From Phycisphaeraceae bacterium (GTDB lineage: Bacteria > Planctomycetota > Phycisphaerae > Phycisphaerales > SM1A02), in assembly GCA_019636755.1 (NCBI GenBank), contig JAHBWZ010000002.1, positions 310,001-374,000 of the forward strand: a stretch of 64,000 nt of DNA, written 5' to 3'. Within the stretch, counting starts at the first letter, position 1. Each line of letters opens with the position of its first letter. Below the pieces are notes generated by a model. It saw only the letters and a program-made list of their open reading frames with translations, did no database searches and was not told the origin of the DNA. A program made the position numbers and the translations under genes. Shown piece by piece: positions 1-8,679 of this stretch.

Positions 1-390
1 GAATCGCAGCAGCAGGTGGTGGAATCGCTCGGGCCGGCCGAGGTCGGCGGTGACGAACAGCATCGCCATGATGATCGCGGCGACGGCGAAGAGTTCCCCG
101 AAGATGACCAGGTCATGCAGTTCCCGGTTCCGGAAGATGTACACCGGGATGACAAGCATCACCGCGGCGGCGGCCATGCCGACCAGGAACGTGAAGTTGG
201 CGATGTAGAAGCCCCACGAGACCTGGTCGGTCATGCCGGTCGTCGCGAGTCCCTGCACGAACTGCCGGCACCAGGCGTTGATGCCCAGCAGCACGAACAC
301 GGTCAGCGCGAACATCCACGTGTAGTACCGCCGGTCACCGACGAAACTCAGCCGGAAGCAGCGTGCGAGGAAGACCAGGTACGTCCTCAT
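1..390 (-). CDS. NrfD/PsrC-type membrane subunit, partial at left edge
   Basis: This is the N-terminal 130 residues of an integral membrane quinol-oxidising subunit; the gene continues beyond base 1. The start is the ATG at 390-388, which overlaps the stop of the upstream Fe-S gene as ATGA. Hydrophobic segments alternate with short loops, and the stretch around VSWGFYIANF matches closely the complete paralogue at 37064-38323 (VSWGLYIANF), so NrfD/PsrC family membership is clear. Known members pass electrons between menaquinol in the membrane and a periplasmic four-cluster Fe-S protein. The neighbours in the same operon are exactly such an Fe-S protein and a tetraheme cytochrome c, giving a Cbc- or Qrc-like quinol:cytochrome module. 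Electron direction cannot be read from sequence. It lies across from the nap operon, so feeding nitrate reductase in place of NapC is a reasonable inference. Confidence 0.88.
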   Translation of the reverse strand, partial: MRTYLVFLARCFRLSFVGDRRYYTWMFALTVFVLLGINAWCRQFVQGLATTGMTDQVSWGFYIANFTFLVGMAAAAVMLVIPVYIFRNRELHDLVIFGELFAVAAIIMAMLFVTADLGRPERFHHLLLRF

Positions 391-1589
391 GCGCGGCGAC
401 CATCCGATGCATCGGGCCTTCCATCGGGGCGCGGTCCGCCGGCGCCATCCGCCGACCACCACGCCGGCTGCACCGCCGCGATGGCCTCTCGGCGCGGTCC
501 GTCCCGGCCGGGCAGGCATCCGTACGCCTCGCCCTCCTCGGCCCGGAGTCGCTCGGCGATCGCCAGCGCCTCCGGGTCCAGGGTGTTCGGATATCGCTCG
601 TCGAAGTAGTAGAAGAACCGGGGAAGCGTGCCGACCTCTTCCTTCAGCACGAAGACGCGCTTCGTCCGAAGAATCTCTGAGACCTCGGACCTCGGGTCGA
701 GCACGTTGCCGAACTTCCGGGCGCCGGTCGGACAGATCTCCACGCAGGCGGGCATGCGGCCTTCGCGCGTCCGGTGCAGACAGAAGTGGCACTTCTCCAT
801 GACGCCCTTCTCGCGCGGACGGTTGGAGAGATACGCCATGTCCGGGTTGACCTGGTCGCGCGGCAGGTGCGGTGTCGTGAAGTTGAAGCGGCGCGCCCAG
901 TACGGACACGCCGCCTCGCAGTACCGGCAGCCGATGCACCAGTCGTAGTCGATGACCGTGATGCCGTCGGCATCCTGCCAGGTCGCCTCGACGGGACAGA
1001 CCTTGACGCAGGGCGGATTCGCGCACTGGTGGCACTGCACCGGCATGTAGAAGTGGTTCGCATCCGGCACGGTCGGATGGTCGTAGTGGTGGTTGCCCTT
1101 CTCCACGTCCAGCGTGCCGCGCGGCATCTCGATCACGCGGATGTACTGGATCTCCGGGCTGCGGGACTGGTTGTTCTCGGCGACGCAGGCATGCACGCAC
1201 TTGCGGCACCCGATGCACCGGGAGAGGTTGAGCGCGTACACGAACTCCACGCCGTCCATCGGGCGGACATCGCGGAGATGGGGCCGGATCGCGTACCGCG
1301 CCTCCACCTTCTCGCGGATGCGCTCCAGCGCCTTCTCCATGTCCTGCGCGGTCATCTCCTTGTAGTGCTTCCGCAGGAAGTCCGCGAGATCAGGCAGGTC
1401 CTCCGACGACAGTTCGCGCAGGGGACTCAGCGCCGCGGCCAGGGCCGCCATGCCACCGAGCGCCGCCGCGCCGGTCCGCAGGAAACTCCGGCGCGACAGG
1501 TCATCGCCGCCGCCCGGACCGGATGCCGGCGCCGACGATGGGCCGTTCCAGATGCGCACATCACCGCTGCCGGCACCGCGGCTGTTCAT
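387..1589 (-). CDS. TAT-exported four-cluster [4Fe-4S] ferredoxin subunit (DsrO/HmcB/NrfC-like)
   Basis: A 400-residue periplasmic electron-transfer subunit. A twin-arginine signal (SRRSFLRTG, residues 32-40) is followed by a hydrophobic stretch, so the folded protein is predicted to be exported by Tat. Four cluster-binding segments are visible: C125-X2-C128-X2-C131-X3-C135, then CHQCANPPCVKVCP, CIGCRYCEAACP, and a CHFC...CVEICP segment. All canonical cysteines are present, unlike the paralogue at 38463-39404. Its start overlaps the stop of the upstream cytochrome by four bases, and its stop overlaps the NrfD start by four bases, so the three genes are translationally coupled. Known relatives form complexes with NrfD-type membrane proteins. 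The C-terminal 40 residues after the conserved FFYYFDERYP segment are low-complexity and probably not functional. Confidence 0.9.
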   Translation of the reverse strand: MNSRGAGSGDVRIWNGPSSAPASGPGGGDDLSRRSFLRTGAAALGGMAALAAALSPLRELSSEDLPDLADFLRKHYKEMTAQDMEKALERIREKVEARYAIRPHLRDVRPMDGVEFVYALNLSRCIGCRKCVHACVAENNQSRSPEIQYIRVIEMPRGTLDVEKGNHHYDHPTVPDANHFYMPVQCHQCANPPCVKVCPVEATWQDADGITVIDYDWCIGCRYCEAACPYWARRFNFTTPHLPRDQVNPDMAYLSNRPREKGVMEKCHFCLHRTREGRMPACVEICPTGARKFGNVLDPRSEVSEILRTKRVFVLKEEVGTLPRFFYYFDERYPNTLDPEALAIAERLRAEEGEAYGCLPGRDGPRREAIAAVQPAWWSADGAGGPRPDGRPDASDGRRA

Positions 1590-2380
1590 CGGGATCCTCC
1601 TGCCGCGGGATCGGCGCTGGCCTCGGATGGCCCCGGCTCCGGCGCGGGCACGTCCGCGCGCGCTCCTGCATCCGATGGATGGAGATCATGCAGCCATCGC
1701 TGCAGTGGACTCTGCCTGCCGGCTGCGCCCGGCGCCGCCGCGCCGTGCGCGTGGGCGGCACGGCGCGGATCGCCCATGCGCAGCGTCGCCGGTCCCGGGA
1801 GCGGGACCATGGCGTCGTAGCGCGGCGCATGCGGGTCATGGCACTCGCTGCACCCCAGGCGCGACTGGAACGCCGATCCGGTGATCCAGGAGCCCATCGT
1901 CCGTCCGTGCATGCCGCGCAGCCAGTCGCGATAGACGGTGCCGTGGCACTGCGCGCACAGCACGGGTGTGTCCGCGAACGGGACCGTTGAACCGTCCCGC
2001 AGCACCAGCCGTTCGCGATCGGCGGCATCATGGCAGTTGATGCAGCGGTCGTTCAGGCCGTGGCTCAGCCGGATCTCCTGGTGGAAACTGAGGACGGTGC
2101 CGGCCGGATGCGCGGAGTCGAAGATCTGGTGGCAGCCGTTGCACGCCTGTGCGCGGCCCTCGACCATGATGTGTGCCGGATCGGTCATCGCGACGCGCCG
2201 CGGCGCCGGGACAAGCGCCTCTCGATCGACCGCGCCCGGCGGATCCACCGGAATGTCCACGCGCTTCGGCGCCGCGAACAGTCCGGCCGCGACGGCGATG
2301 AAGCCCGCGGGCAGCAGCCAGCCGGTCCACGGCGCCGGACGCCGGGTGCTGCGAGTGATCGGATGGGACGGATGTTCCAC
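1586..2380 (-). CDS. Membrane-anchored tetraheme cytochrome c of the NrfD module
   Basis: A 264-residue cytochrome c with four CXXCH haem sites (C80, C113, C142, C177) and one N-terminal hydrophobic anchor (about residues 18-36). I place the start at the GTG 2380-2378, which has GAGGA a few bases upstream; a longer reading to 2467 adds 29 unconvincing residues and reaches into the divergent promoter region. The last haem lies in CSECHDPHAP, the same signature as CIDCHDPHAP in the paralogue at 39423-40052, and haem spacing is also the same, so the two are clear paralogues. It is the first gene of the cytochrome/Fe-S/NrfD operon and probably hands electrons from the quinol module to periplasmic acceptors. 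The tail beyond residue 200 is proline- and alanine-rich. Confidence 0.87.
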   Translation of the reverse strand: MEHPSHPITRSTRRPAPWTGWLLPAGFIAVAAGLFAAPKRVDIPVDPPGAVDREALVPAPRRVAMTDPAHIMVEGRAQACNGCHQIFDSAHPAGTVLSFHQEIRLSHGLNDRCINCHDAADRERLVLRDGSTVPFADTPVLCAQCHGTVYRDWLRGMHGRTMGSWITGSAFQSRLGCSECHDPHAPRYDAMVPLPGPATLRMGDPRRAAHAHGAAAPGAAGRQSPLQRWLHDLHPSDAGARADVPAPEPGPSEASADPAAGGSR

Positions 2381-2394
2381 CGTGAACCGTCCTC

Positions 2395-2411
2395 TGCGCA
2401 CACCGTGCGCA
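2395..2411. promoter_or_regulatory. TGCGCA-N5-TGCGCA inverted repeat in divergent promoter region
   Basis: Two TGCGCA hexamers are separated by five bases between the divergent cytochrome and nap operons. A TACGAT sequence about 25 bases downstream could be a -10 element for napD. An operator function is a guess from position and symmetry only. Confidence 0.25.
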
Positions 2412-2499
2412 GGCGCCTGAGTACGATATCCGCAAATGCCCCGCGGCGCGAGGGCGGCGCGGGGCACTCGGGTCCCGAGCGGACATGCGGAGGATCACC

Positions 2500-2919
2500 A
2501 TGGCGATCAGCGGACTGGTTCTGACGATCGAATCGGACGCGGCGGACGACGTGCTGGCACGACTGCGTCGTGACTGCCGGCTGACCGTCGGTGCACGACT
2601 GGGGCATCGCATCCCCGTCGTTGCAGAGACGGACTCCGCGCCCGCGGACCGCGCCCTCTGGGAAGAACTCGGCGCGATTCCCGGCGTCGTCCGGGTGGAC
2701 GTCGCCAGCGTGCACTTCGATCGCGATGACACCGGCGCATCCGCGGGCCCCGGCGCCGGAACCGGGCGGTTTCCCCATGTCATTCATGACGATCCTGCAC
2801 CCGGGCGCGGGATCCTGCACGATCATCCGCATCCCCGGACCGGGGCTGCCCTCGGCGCTGCGGTCGTGACCTCGCACGCATCGCACATCCTCCAGGAGGA
2901 TTCTCATGCTCACCGTTGA
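2500..2919 (+). CDS. napD: NapD-like chaperone for periplasmic nitrate reductase
   Basis: A small cytoplasmic protein at the head of the nap operon. NapD binds the twin-arginine signal of NapA and prevents export before the molybdenum cofactor is inserted. The first 80 residues show the family pattern: ISGLVLTIE at the N terminus, then a ferredoxin-like fold ending in IPGVVRVDVASVHFD. The remaining 60 residues are low-complexity and histidine-rich, longer than usual NapD (about 90 residues). The start at 2500 is chosen because GCGGAGGATC lies directly upstream; an in-frame ATG at 2485 would include that ribosome site. It overlaps napA by 14 bases. Assignment rests on weak sequence similarity plus very strong position. 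Confidence 0.8.
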   Translation: MAISGLVLTIESDAADDVLARLRRDCRLTVGARLGHRIPVVAETDSAPADRALWEELGAIPGVVRVDVASVHFDRDDTGASAGPGAGTGRFPHVIHDDPAPGRGILHDHPHPRTGAALGAAVVTSHASHILQEDSHAHR

Positions 2920-5320
2920 TCGACGCGCGTTCCTGAAGGCCTCCGCCATGGCGGCCGCCACCGCCGCCGCCTCCGGCGCCTCCCGCGCCATCGCGCTGCC
3001 CGTCCTCGAGCCACGGGACGGCGCCCCGCTGCGCTGGCAGAAGGCGCCGTGCCGATTCTGCGGAACCGGGTGTCATGTCATGGTCGGCACGGAGAACGGC
3101 CGCGTCGTCGCCATCCAGGGCGACCAGAAGGCGGACGTGAACCGGGGACTCCTGTGTGTCAAGGGATACCACGTCGGGCTCGCGCTCTACGGGCGCGATC
3201 GCCTTACCACGCCGCTGCTCCGTCGTGACGGACGCATGGTGCCGATCGCATGGGACGAGGCGATCGACATCATCGCCCGCCGGATCATGGCGGATCCGAA
3301 GCGATTCTCGTTCTACGGGTCAGGCCAGTGGACGATCCCGGAGGGATACGCCGCCAACAAGTTCGTGAAGGCGGGACTGGGCACGAATCTCATCGACGCG
3401 AACCCGCGTCTCTGCATGGCCTCGGCGGTGACCGGGTTCCTTTCCACGTACGGTGTCGACGAGCCGCCGGGCGTCTATGACGACCTCGATGCCTGCGACG
3501 TCGCCATCATGTGGGGCAACAACATGGCGGAGATGCACCCGGTGCTCTTCTCCAGGCTGGTGGACCGGCGCACGCGCGGCGAGAAGGTCACGATCATCGA
3601 CATGACGACCCGGCGGACGCGCACCAGCGACCTTGCCGACCACGTCCTCTACTTCCGGCCGCACGGCGATCTCGCCATCGCCAACGGCATCGCCCACCTG
3701 CTCATCCGCAGCGGCACCTGGGATCGCGCGTTCGTGGAGAAGCACTGCAACTTCCGGCAGCTCGGCGCCGCGCCGGATGAGCGCACGGCCCCGGCCATGC
3801 TCGGCGTGCCGATGACCTTCGAGGAGTACGCCCGCGCCGTCGAACCGTACACGCCGGAGAAGGTGGCCGAGCTTTCCGGCGTGTCCGCGGCGGACATCCG
3901 CATGCTCGCGGAACTCTTCGGGCGCCGGGACATCCGCATCAACAGCCTCTGGTGCATGGGCATGAACCAGCACACGCGCGGGACGGCGATCAACTGCCTG
4001 GTGCACGGCATTCACCTGCTGTCCGGGCACTTCGGCCGGCCGGGCGATGCCTCCACCAGCCTGACCGGCCAGCCGTCGGCGTGCGGCACCGCGCGGGAAG
4101 TGGGCACGCTCTGCCACCTCCTGCCCGGAGGACTGATGGCCGCCAACCCGGAGCATCGGAAGATCGCCGAGGGACATTGGAACCTGGAGGAGGGCCGGCT
4201 CAGCGGGACGATCGGCCATCACGCGGTCGAACTGTTCCGTCGCTTCAACACGCCGACTGCGGAGGGCGGCGACATATCGACCATCTGGGTCCAGGTGACG
4301 AATCCGGGCCAGACGATGCCGCATCTCAACCGCAACTTCCGGCCGAAGCGGGACCTGGACGACAGGTTTCTCATCGTCTCCGACGTCTACCCGACCGCGA
4401 CGACGGAACTGGCCGACCTCATCCTCCCCAGTTCGATGTGGGTGGAGAAGAACGGCATGTACGGCAACAGCGAGCGCCGGACACAGCAGTGGTTCAGGAT
4501 GGTCATGCCGCCGGGCGACGCGCGGGACGACTGCTGGCAGACGATCGCCGTCTCCCGTCGCCTGCTGGAACTGGGCCACGCCGGCATGAAGGACCGTGAC
4601 GGGAAGTGGCTCTTCCACACGACGGACAGCGGCGGACGCGAGGTCCCGATCTGGTCGTGGGAGCACTACTACGACGTCAACGTGGATGAGCGGCTCTTCA
4701 ACGAGTACCGCGCCTTCAGCCGCCACAAGCACAAGGACCTGGCGCCCTATGCCGAGTACGTGAAGGCCCGCGGTCTCCGCTGGCCGGTCGTGCAGCACGC
4801 GGACGGGTCATGGCACGAGACGCGCTGGCGCTTCTCGGGATTCGACGATCCCTACGTCGAACGCGGACGCGAGTTCCAGTTCTATCACTCCGTCAGCGGT
4901 GACGATCGAGCACTCATCTGGTTCCGGCCGCACGAGTTCCCGCCGGAGATGCCCGACGACGAGTACCCGTTCTGGCTCTGCACGGGCCGCGTGCTGGAGC
5001 ACTGGCACACCGGGACGATGACGCAGCGCATCCCGCAGCTCCATCGCGCGATGCCGAAGGCGTACGCGGAACTGAACCGGGAGGACGCCGCGCGCCTCGG
5101 GATCCGCAGCGGCGACATGGTCACCATCCGCAGCCGGCGCGGCGAACTGGACCTCCCGGCGTGGATCGGCGGCCGCGGCGATCCGCGCCCCGGCGATGTC
5201 TTCGTGCCGTTCTTCGACGAGGCGAAACTCATCAACCTGGTCACGCTGGACGCCTACGACCCCTACTCGCGACAGCCGGACTACAAGAAGTGTGCGGTCG
5301 CCATCGAGCGCCGGGCGTGA
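2906..5320 (+). CDS. napA: Periplasmic nitrate reductase catalytic subunit NapA
   Basis: An 804-residue molybdoenzyme that reduces nitrate to nitrite in the periplasm using a bis-MGD cofactor and one [4Fe-4S] cluster. A twin-arginine signal (DRRAFLKASA) starts at residue 5. The cluster ligands are C49, C52, C56 and C84, followed by the lysine in CVKG that relays electrons to the cofactor. C170 in NPRLCMASAV sits where NapA enzymes place the cysteine ligand of molybdenum, which separates it from formate dehydrogenases (selenocysteine or Cys in a different context) and Nar-type enzymes (Asp). Length is slightly below E. coli NapA (828). AGGAGG lies seven bases before the start, inside napD. It is followed at once by a NapB-like cytochrome. 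No frameshift is seen. Confidence 0.96.
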   Translation: MLTVDRRAFLKASAMAAATAAASGASRAIALPVLEPRDGAPLRWQKAPCRFCGTGCHVMVGTENGRVVAIQGDQKADVNRGLLCVKGYHVGLALYGRDRLTTPLLRRDGRMVPIAWDEAIDIIARRIMADPKRFSFYGSGQWTIPEGYAANKFVKAGLGTNLIDANPRLCMASAVTGFLSTYGVDEPPGVYDDLDACDVAIMWGNNMAEMHPVLFSRLVDRRTRGEKVTIIDMTTRRTRTSDLADHVLYFRPHGDLAIANGIAHLLIRSGTWDRAFVEKHCNFRQLGAAPDERTAPAMLGVPMTFEEYARAVEPYTPEKVAELSGVSAADIRMLAELFGRRDIRINSLWCMGMNQHTRGTAINCLVHGIHLLSGHFGRPGDASTSLTGQPSACGTAREVGTLCHLLPGGLMAANPEHRKIAEGHWNLEEGRLSGTIGHHAVELFRRFNTPTAEGGDISTIWVQVTNPGQTMPHLNRNFRPKRDLDDRFLIVSDVYPTATTELADLILPSSMWVEKNGMYGNSERRTQQWFRMVMPPGDARDDCWQTIAVSRRLLELGHAGMKDRDGKWLFHTTDSGGREVPIWSWEHYYDVNVDERLFNEYRAFSRHKHKDLAPYAEYVKARGLRWPVVQHADGSWHETRWRFSGFDDPYVERGREFQFYHSVSGDDRALIWFRPHEFPPEMPDDEYPFWLCTGRVLEHWHTGTMTQRIPQLHRAMPKAYAELNREDAARLGIRSGDMVTIRSRRGELDLPAWIGGRGDPRPGDVFVPFFDEAKLINLVTLDAYDPYSRQPDYKKCAVAIERRA

Positions 5321-5334
5321 TGGAGGATCCGTCC

Positions 5335-6198
5335 ATGGCTTCGACCCCGATGATGCCGCCGCGTGCGTCAACGATCGCCCGTCGCGGATGGCGGCCGCGC
5401 CGTCTCGCCGGCGCGATCATCGCGTCCGGACTCGGCGCGGCCGCCCTTGCCGGGTTCGCGATCGGCGCCGCCGGCCCGCGACCGGCGCCGCCGGACGAAG
5501 TGGCCGGCATGCCTGTCCCCGCCGGCGCGGCGCGTCCCGGCGCGCGCCTCGTCCCGGGCGCGCCGCCGACACGCCCGGGTGCCCGCGATCCGGCCGCGCC
5601 CGACATCCTCTGGCGCCTCAACAACCCGGCGGGCGTCATCATCCCGGAGAGCCGCGCGAACCCGATCGCCGTCGCGGACAAGTTTGCCGCCCGCGTCGCG
5701 GCGATGGAGGAACGGGCGCTGCTGCGCGCCTTCGAGGGCGCTCCGCCCGTCATTCCGCATCCGATCGCCGGCCTGAACGTGGAGACGTGTCGCGCCTGCC
5801 ATGCACAGGGCCTGACCGCGGGCGATTCCGTGGCACGGATGGTCTCGCACACCTGGCTGGTCGCATGCACGCAGTGCCACGTGGAGGCGACCTCACCGAT
5901 CGGCGACGGCGCGGCCATGCCCGGCAACGACTTCGTGGGTCTCCGCGCCAGCGGCTACGGCGGCACCCGCGCCTGGGGCGGCGCTCCGCCCGTCATCCCG
6001 CACACGCTCTTCATGCGGACGAACTGCGTGAGCTGTCACGGTGAGCACGGCTACGACGGCTGGCGCCCGGACCATCTCTCCCGGACGAACTGCGTGCAGT
6101 GCCACACGCCGGCCGCCGGCTTCGAACAGCTGTCACCGACGTTCGGGCAGCCGGAGCCCTCGCCGTGGCTGCGCGATGCGCTCGGCGCCCTGCCCTGA
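5335..6198 (+). CDS. Tetraheme NapB-like electron donor with internally duplicated haem unit
   Basis: A 287-residue periplasmic cytochrome with an N-terminal hydrophobic anchor (about residues 24-46). Four CXXCH sites occur at C152, C178, C231 and C253. They form two tandem units, each beginning with GAPPVIPH (135-142 and 216-223), the motif that precedes the first haem in dihaem NapB, and each second haem being CTQCH/CVQCH as in NapB. So this looks like NapB duplicated within one chain, carrying twice the usual haems. The start at 5335 has GGAGG eight bases upstream; an ATG at 5320 overlapping the napA stop is an alternative. Position directly after napA supports a role as NapA electron donor. 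A paralogue lies at 36199-37029. Confidence 0.88.
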   Translation: MASTPMMPPRASTIARRGWRPRRLAGAIIASGLGAAALAGFAIGAAGPRPAPPDEVAGMPVPAGAARPGARLVPGAPPTRPGARDPAAPDILWRLNNPAGVIIPESRANPIAVADKFAARVAAMEERALLRAFEGAPPVIPHPIAGLNVETCRACHAQGLTAGDSVARMVSHTWLVACTQCHVEATSPIGDGAAMPGNDFVGLRASGYGGTRAWGGAPPVIPHTLFMRTNCVSCHGEHGYDGWRPDHLSRTNCVQCHTPAAGFEQLSPTFGQPEPSPWLRDALGALP

Positions 6199-6222
6199 AC
6201 ACGATCCGCGACAGCGCGCCCG

Positions 6223-6897
6223 ATGGACCGTGAACCGAGCATCTCCCGACGCGACCTGCTTCGCGGCAGGTTCTTCCGCGGCGACGGACCCGGTCGCGAT
6301 GCGGCCGCCGCCGGCGCCGAGGGCGCCGGGGGCACCGGGGGCACCGGGGGCACCGGGGGCACCGGGGGCACCGGGCATGCGCCGGCACCGTCGGGCATCG
6401 GCCGCCGCGCCACGCTTCCCATCCATCGCCCGCCCGGCGCCATCGACGAGGCGGGGTTCCTGACCGGCTGCACGCGCTGCAACGCGTGCGTGGAGGCGTG
6501 CCCGGTCGATGCGATCGTGCTCGCGCCGCCTCGCTTCCAGCGCGCCGCCGGCACGCCGATGATCGACCCGCACACGAATCCGTGCGTGATGTGCGCGGAC
6601 ACGCCGTGCATCACCGCATGCGAGCCGCGCGTCCTGCGCCCGGATCAGCCGCTGAAGATGGGCGTCGCCTGGATCGAGACGATGGCCTGCCTGGCGTACA
6701 CCGGCTCCTTCTGCACCGTCTGCTCGGAGCGCTGCCCGGTGGAGGGTGCCATCCAGGTCACGCAGGGCCGACCCGTCATCAGCGCGGAGCGGTGCACGGG
6801 CTGCGGCATCTGCCACGGCGTCTGCCCCGCGCCGACCAACGCCATCGCCATCATGCCGCTCTTCGACCGCCCGGCACCGGCGGCGCGTGCGCCGTGA
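6223..6897 (+). CDS. NapG/NapF-type four-cluster ferredoxin
   Basis: A 224-residue iron-sulfur protein of the nap operon. SRRDLLRGRF near the N terminus resembles the twin-arginine region of NapF/NapG. Four cluster segments are visible: C83-X2-C86-X2-C89-X3-C93, then CVMCADTPCITAC, then CTVCSERCP with an upstream cysteine, and CTGCGICHGVCP near the C terminus. NapG usually works with the membrane protein NapH in quinol oxidation, but no NapH is seen here, so NapF-like or unassigned electron transfer is equally possible. Between signal and first cluster is a Gly-Gly-Thr run encoded by a 9-base tandem repeat (6331-6375). Confidence 0.85.
   Translation: MDREPSISRRDLLRGRFFRGDGPGRDAAAAGAEGAGGTGGTGGTGGTGGTGHAPAPSGIGRRATLPIHRPPGAIDEAGFLTGCTRCNACVEACPVDAIVLAPPRFQRAAGTPMIDPHTNPCVMCADTPCITACEPRVLRPDQPLKMGVAWIETMACLAYTGSFCTVCSERCPVEGAIQVTQGRPVISAERCTGCGICHGVCPAPTNAIAIMPLFDRPAPAARAP
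6331..6375 (+). repeat. Five tandem copies of a 9-bp unit GGCACCGGG
   Basis: Five exact 9-base copies sit in frame inside the NapG/NapF-like gene and encode a glycine/threonine linker between the export signal and the first Fe-S cluster. Copy number could vary without shifting the frame. Confidence 0.9.
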
Positions 6898-6976
6898 CCG
6901 GACGCGTCCGATCGCTCTGCCCGCCGATATGCCCGGTCGATCCCGTACCGATTCCCCAGTCCCCCGGGAGCATGCC

Positions 6977-8479
6977 ATGAGCCCTCGCCATCCCGCATCG
7001 CGCCTCATCGCTTCCTCGCTGTCCGCCGGCGCCTTCCTGACGAGCGCCGCGCTGTCCGCCGTCGCGCAGGAACCGGCGCCCGCAGCGCCGCCGGAGGCTG
7101 CGCCGCCGCCCGCGGTGCGGCCCGCCTTCCGTCCGCAGCGCAGCGATGAGAACTGGTCGTTCTTCCGGCCGGCGGCGGACGGGCACTGCCTGGATCCGCT
7201 CAAGAACATCCGGATCTCGGATGACCTCTCGCTCTCGATCGGCGGCGACGCGCGCGTCCGGTACGAGGGATGGCGCAATTTCGCCTTCACCGGGACGAAT
7301 GACGACTCCTTCACGCTGGGGCGCGTCCTCCTCCACGCGGATCTGCGCGCCGGCGACCAGGTCCGCGTCTTCGTCCAGGGCAAGTCCGCGTTCATGGTGG
7401 GCGATCGCGACCTGCCCGGCGGACGCCGTCCGCTGGACGTGGACACGCTGGACATCCAGCAGGGCTTCGTCGACCTGCGCATCGCGTCCGACGGGACCCC
7501 GGCGAACAGCGTGACCGTTCGCGCCGGCCGCCAGGAACTGCTCCTGGGACGACAGCGACTGGTCAGCCCGCTGCCCTGGTCGAACACGATCCGGTCGTGG
7601 GACGGCGTCCGGGCGATGGCCGCGCTGGACGACTGGCGCGTCGACGCGTTCTACACGCGCTTCGTGCCGGTGCGGAAGTACCAGTTCAACGACTGGACGT
7701 CGGCCCCGGACTTCTGGGGCATCTACGCGACGCGACCGCTCACCGCGGCCGGCGCCGACGCGGGCGCGGGCGCCGGCGGACGGGCGATGATGGACGTCTA
7801 CTACCTGGGGCTCGACACCGCGGTCAGCAGTTCGTTCAACGGCGACAGCGGCCCGGAGACGCGCCACAGCCTGGGCGCCAGGTTCTTCGGGCCGATCGCG
7901 GAGAGCGGCATCTCGTACGACGTGGAAGGCGCCTACCAGTTCGGCGAAGTCGGCCCCGCGGACATCCGCGCATTCATGCTTGCCGGCGAACTGGCGTGGA
8001 CACCGAAGGACATGGCGTGGTCGCCGCGCTTCTGGCTGGGCGTCGACTATGCCAGCGGCGACGACGCCGCGGCCGACGGGAAGGTGAAGACGTTCAACCA
8101 TCTCTTCCCGCTGGGGCATGCCTTCTTCGGCGCCATGGACTTCATCGGCCGCCAGAACCTGGTCGCCGTGACGTTCGGCGCCGCCGTCAGGCCGGTGGAA
8201 CGCCTGCGCCTCAGCGCCGAGATCGCCACGTTCACCCGCGCCGAGCGTACCGATGCCGTCTACAACGCCGGCGGCGGTGTGCTGCGATCCGCCGGGTCCC
8301 TCTCCCGCAGTTCCCACATCGGCAGCGAGATCGACATCATCGCCACGTACACGGTGAACGCCCACCTGACCCTGGAAGCAGGCTACGGCCACTTCTTCAC
8401 CGGAGATGCCTTCAAAGTCCCCGGCACCGCCGCACCTGATTCGGACTGGGTGTATCTGCAGGCGAGCTGGCGGTTCTGA
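6977..8479 (+). CDS. Outer-membrane beta-barrel porin, alginate-export (AlgE-like) family
   Basis: A 500-residue secreted protein with a signal peptide ending near AVAQE (about residue 31), a proline-rich spacer, and then repeated amphipathic beta-strands ending in an aromatic C-terminal residue (QASWRF), as in outer-membrane barrels. Segments such as VRAGRQELLLGRQRLVSP and FDAFYTRF-like strands match the family that includes alginate export proteins. That family is used widely for many solutes, so alginate as substrate should not be assumed. GGGAG precedes the ATG at 6977 by six bases. It closes the nap operon, and I infer a channel for nitrate or nitrite across the outer membrane. Confidence 0.82.
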   Translation: MSPRHPASRLIASSLSAGAFLTSAALSAVAQEPAPAAPPEAAPPPAVRPAFRPQRSDENWSFFRPAADGHCLDPLKNIRISDDLSLSIGGDARVRYEGWRNFAFTGTNDDSFTLGRVLLHADLRAGDQVRVFVQGKSAFMVGDRDLPGGRRPLDVDTLDIQQGFVDLRIASDGTPANSVTVRAGRQELLLGRQRLVSPLPWSNTIRSWDGVRAMAALDDWRVDAFYTRFVPVRKYQFNDWTSAPDFWGIYATRPLTAAGADAGAGAGGRAMMDVYYLGLDTAVSSSFNGDSGPETRHSLGARFFGPIAESGISYDVEGAYQFGEVGPADIRAFMLAGELAWTPKDMAWSPRFWLGVDYASGDDAAADGKVKTFNHLFPLGHAFFGAMDFIGRQNLVAVTFGAAVRPVERLRLSAEIATFTRAERTDAVYNAGGGVLRSAGSLSRSSHIGSEIDIIATYTVNAHLTLEAGYGHFFTGDAFKVPGTAAPDSDWVYLQASWRF

Positions 8480-8664
8480 GCGACGCGGCGGCACGATCCT
8501 GCCGGCGGGCCGCGCGGCGCCCCGGCGCATCCGGTGGTCACCCGCCGATCCGCCGCGCTCCGGGCGCTCGCGCGGATCACCCCGGCACCGTACGGCGGAC
8601 CGTGCGTGGACGGACGGCAGGAGAGTCGCCCGGCCCGCGGGCCGGAGCACGGGAAGCGCCCGAG

Positions 8665-8670
8665 TACCAT
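8665..8670 (+). promoter_or_regulatory. Candidate -10 element TACCAT upstream of SDR gene
   Basis: A TANNNT hexamer ends nine bases before the ATG at 8680. No Shine-Dalgarno sequence is visible between them, so a very short or leaderless transcript is possible. The call rests on sequence only. Confidence 0.3.
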
Positions 8671-8679
8671 GCCCGCCCC

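Noticed and set aside
2467-2479. CTCGGG-T-CCCGAG palindrome just before napD as another activator site
   Set aside because: The arm order is opposite to TTCCC-N6-GGGAA and no sigma54 element lies nearby.
3320-4798. Long minus-strand open frame inside napA
   Set aside because: GC-rich antisense frame with no recognisable motif, fully covered by the unmistakable napA.
6322-6380. Short regular repeats considered as a CRISPR array
   Set aside because: The units are 9 bases, contiguous and in frame; there are no spacers and no cas genes.
6851-8650. Long minus-strand open frame across the porin gene
   Set aside because: Arg/Val/Ala-rich translation typical of antisense frames; the plus-strand protein has a signal peptide and barrel strands.
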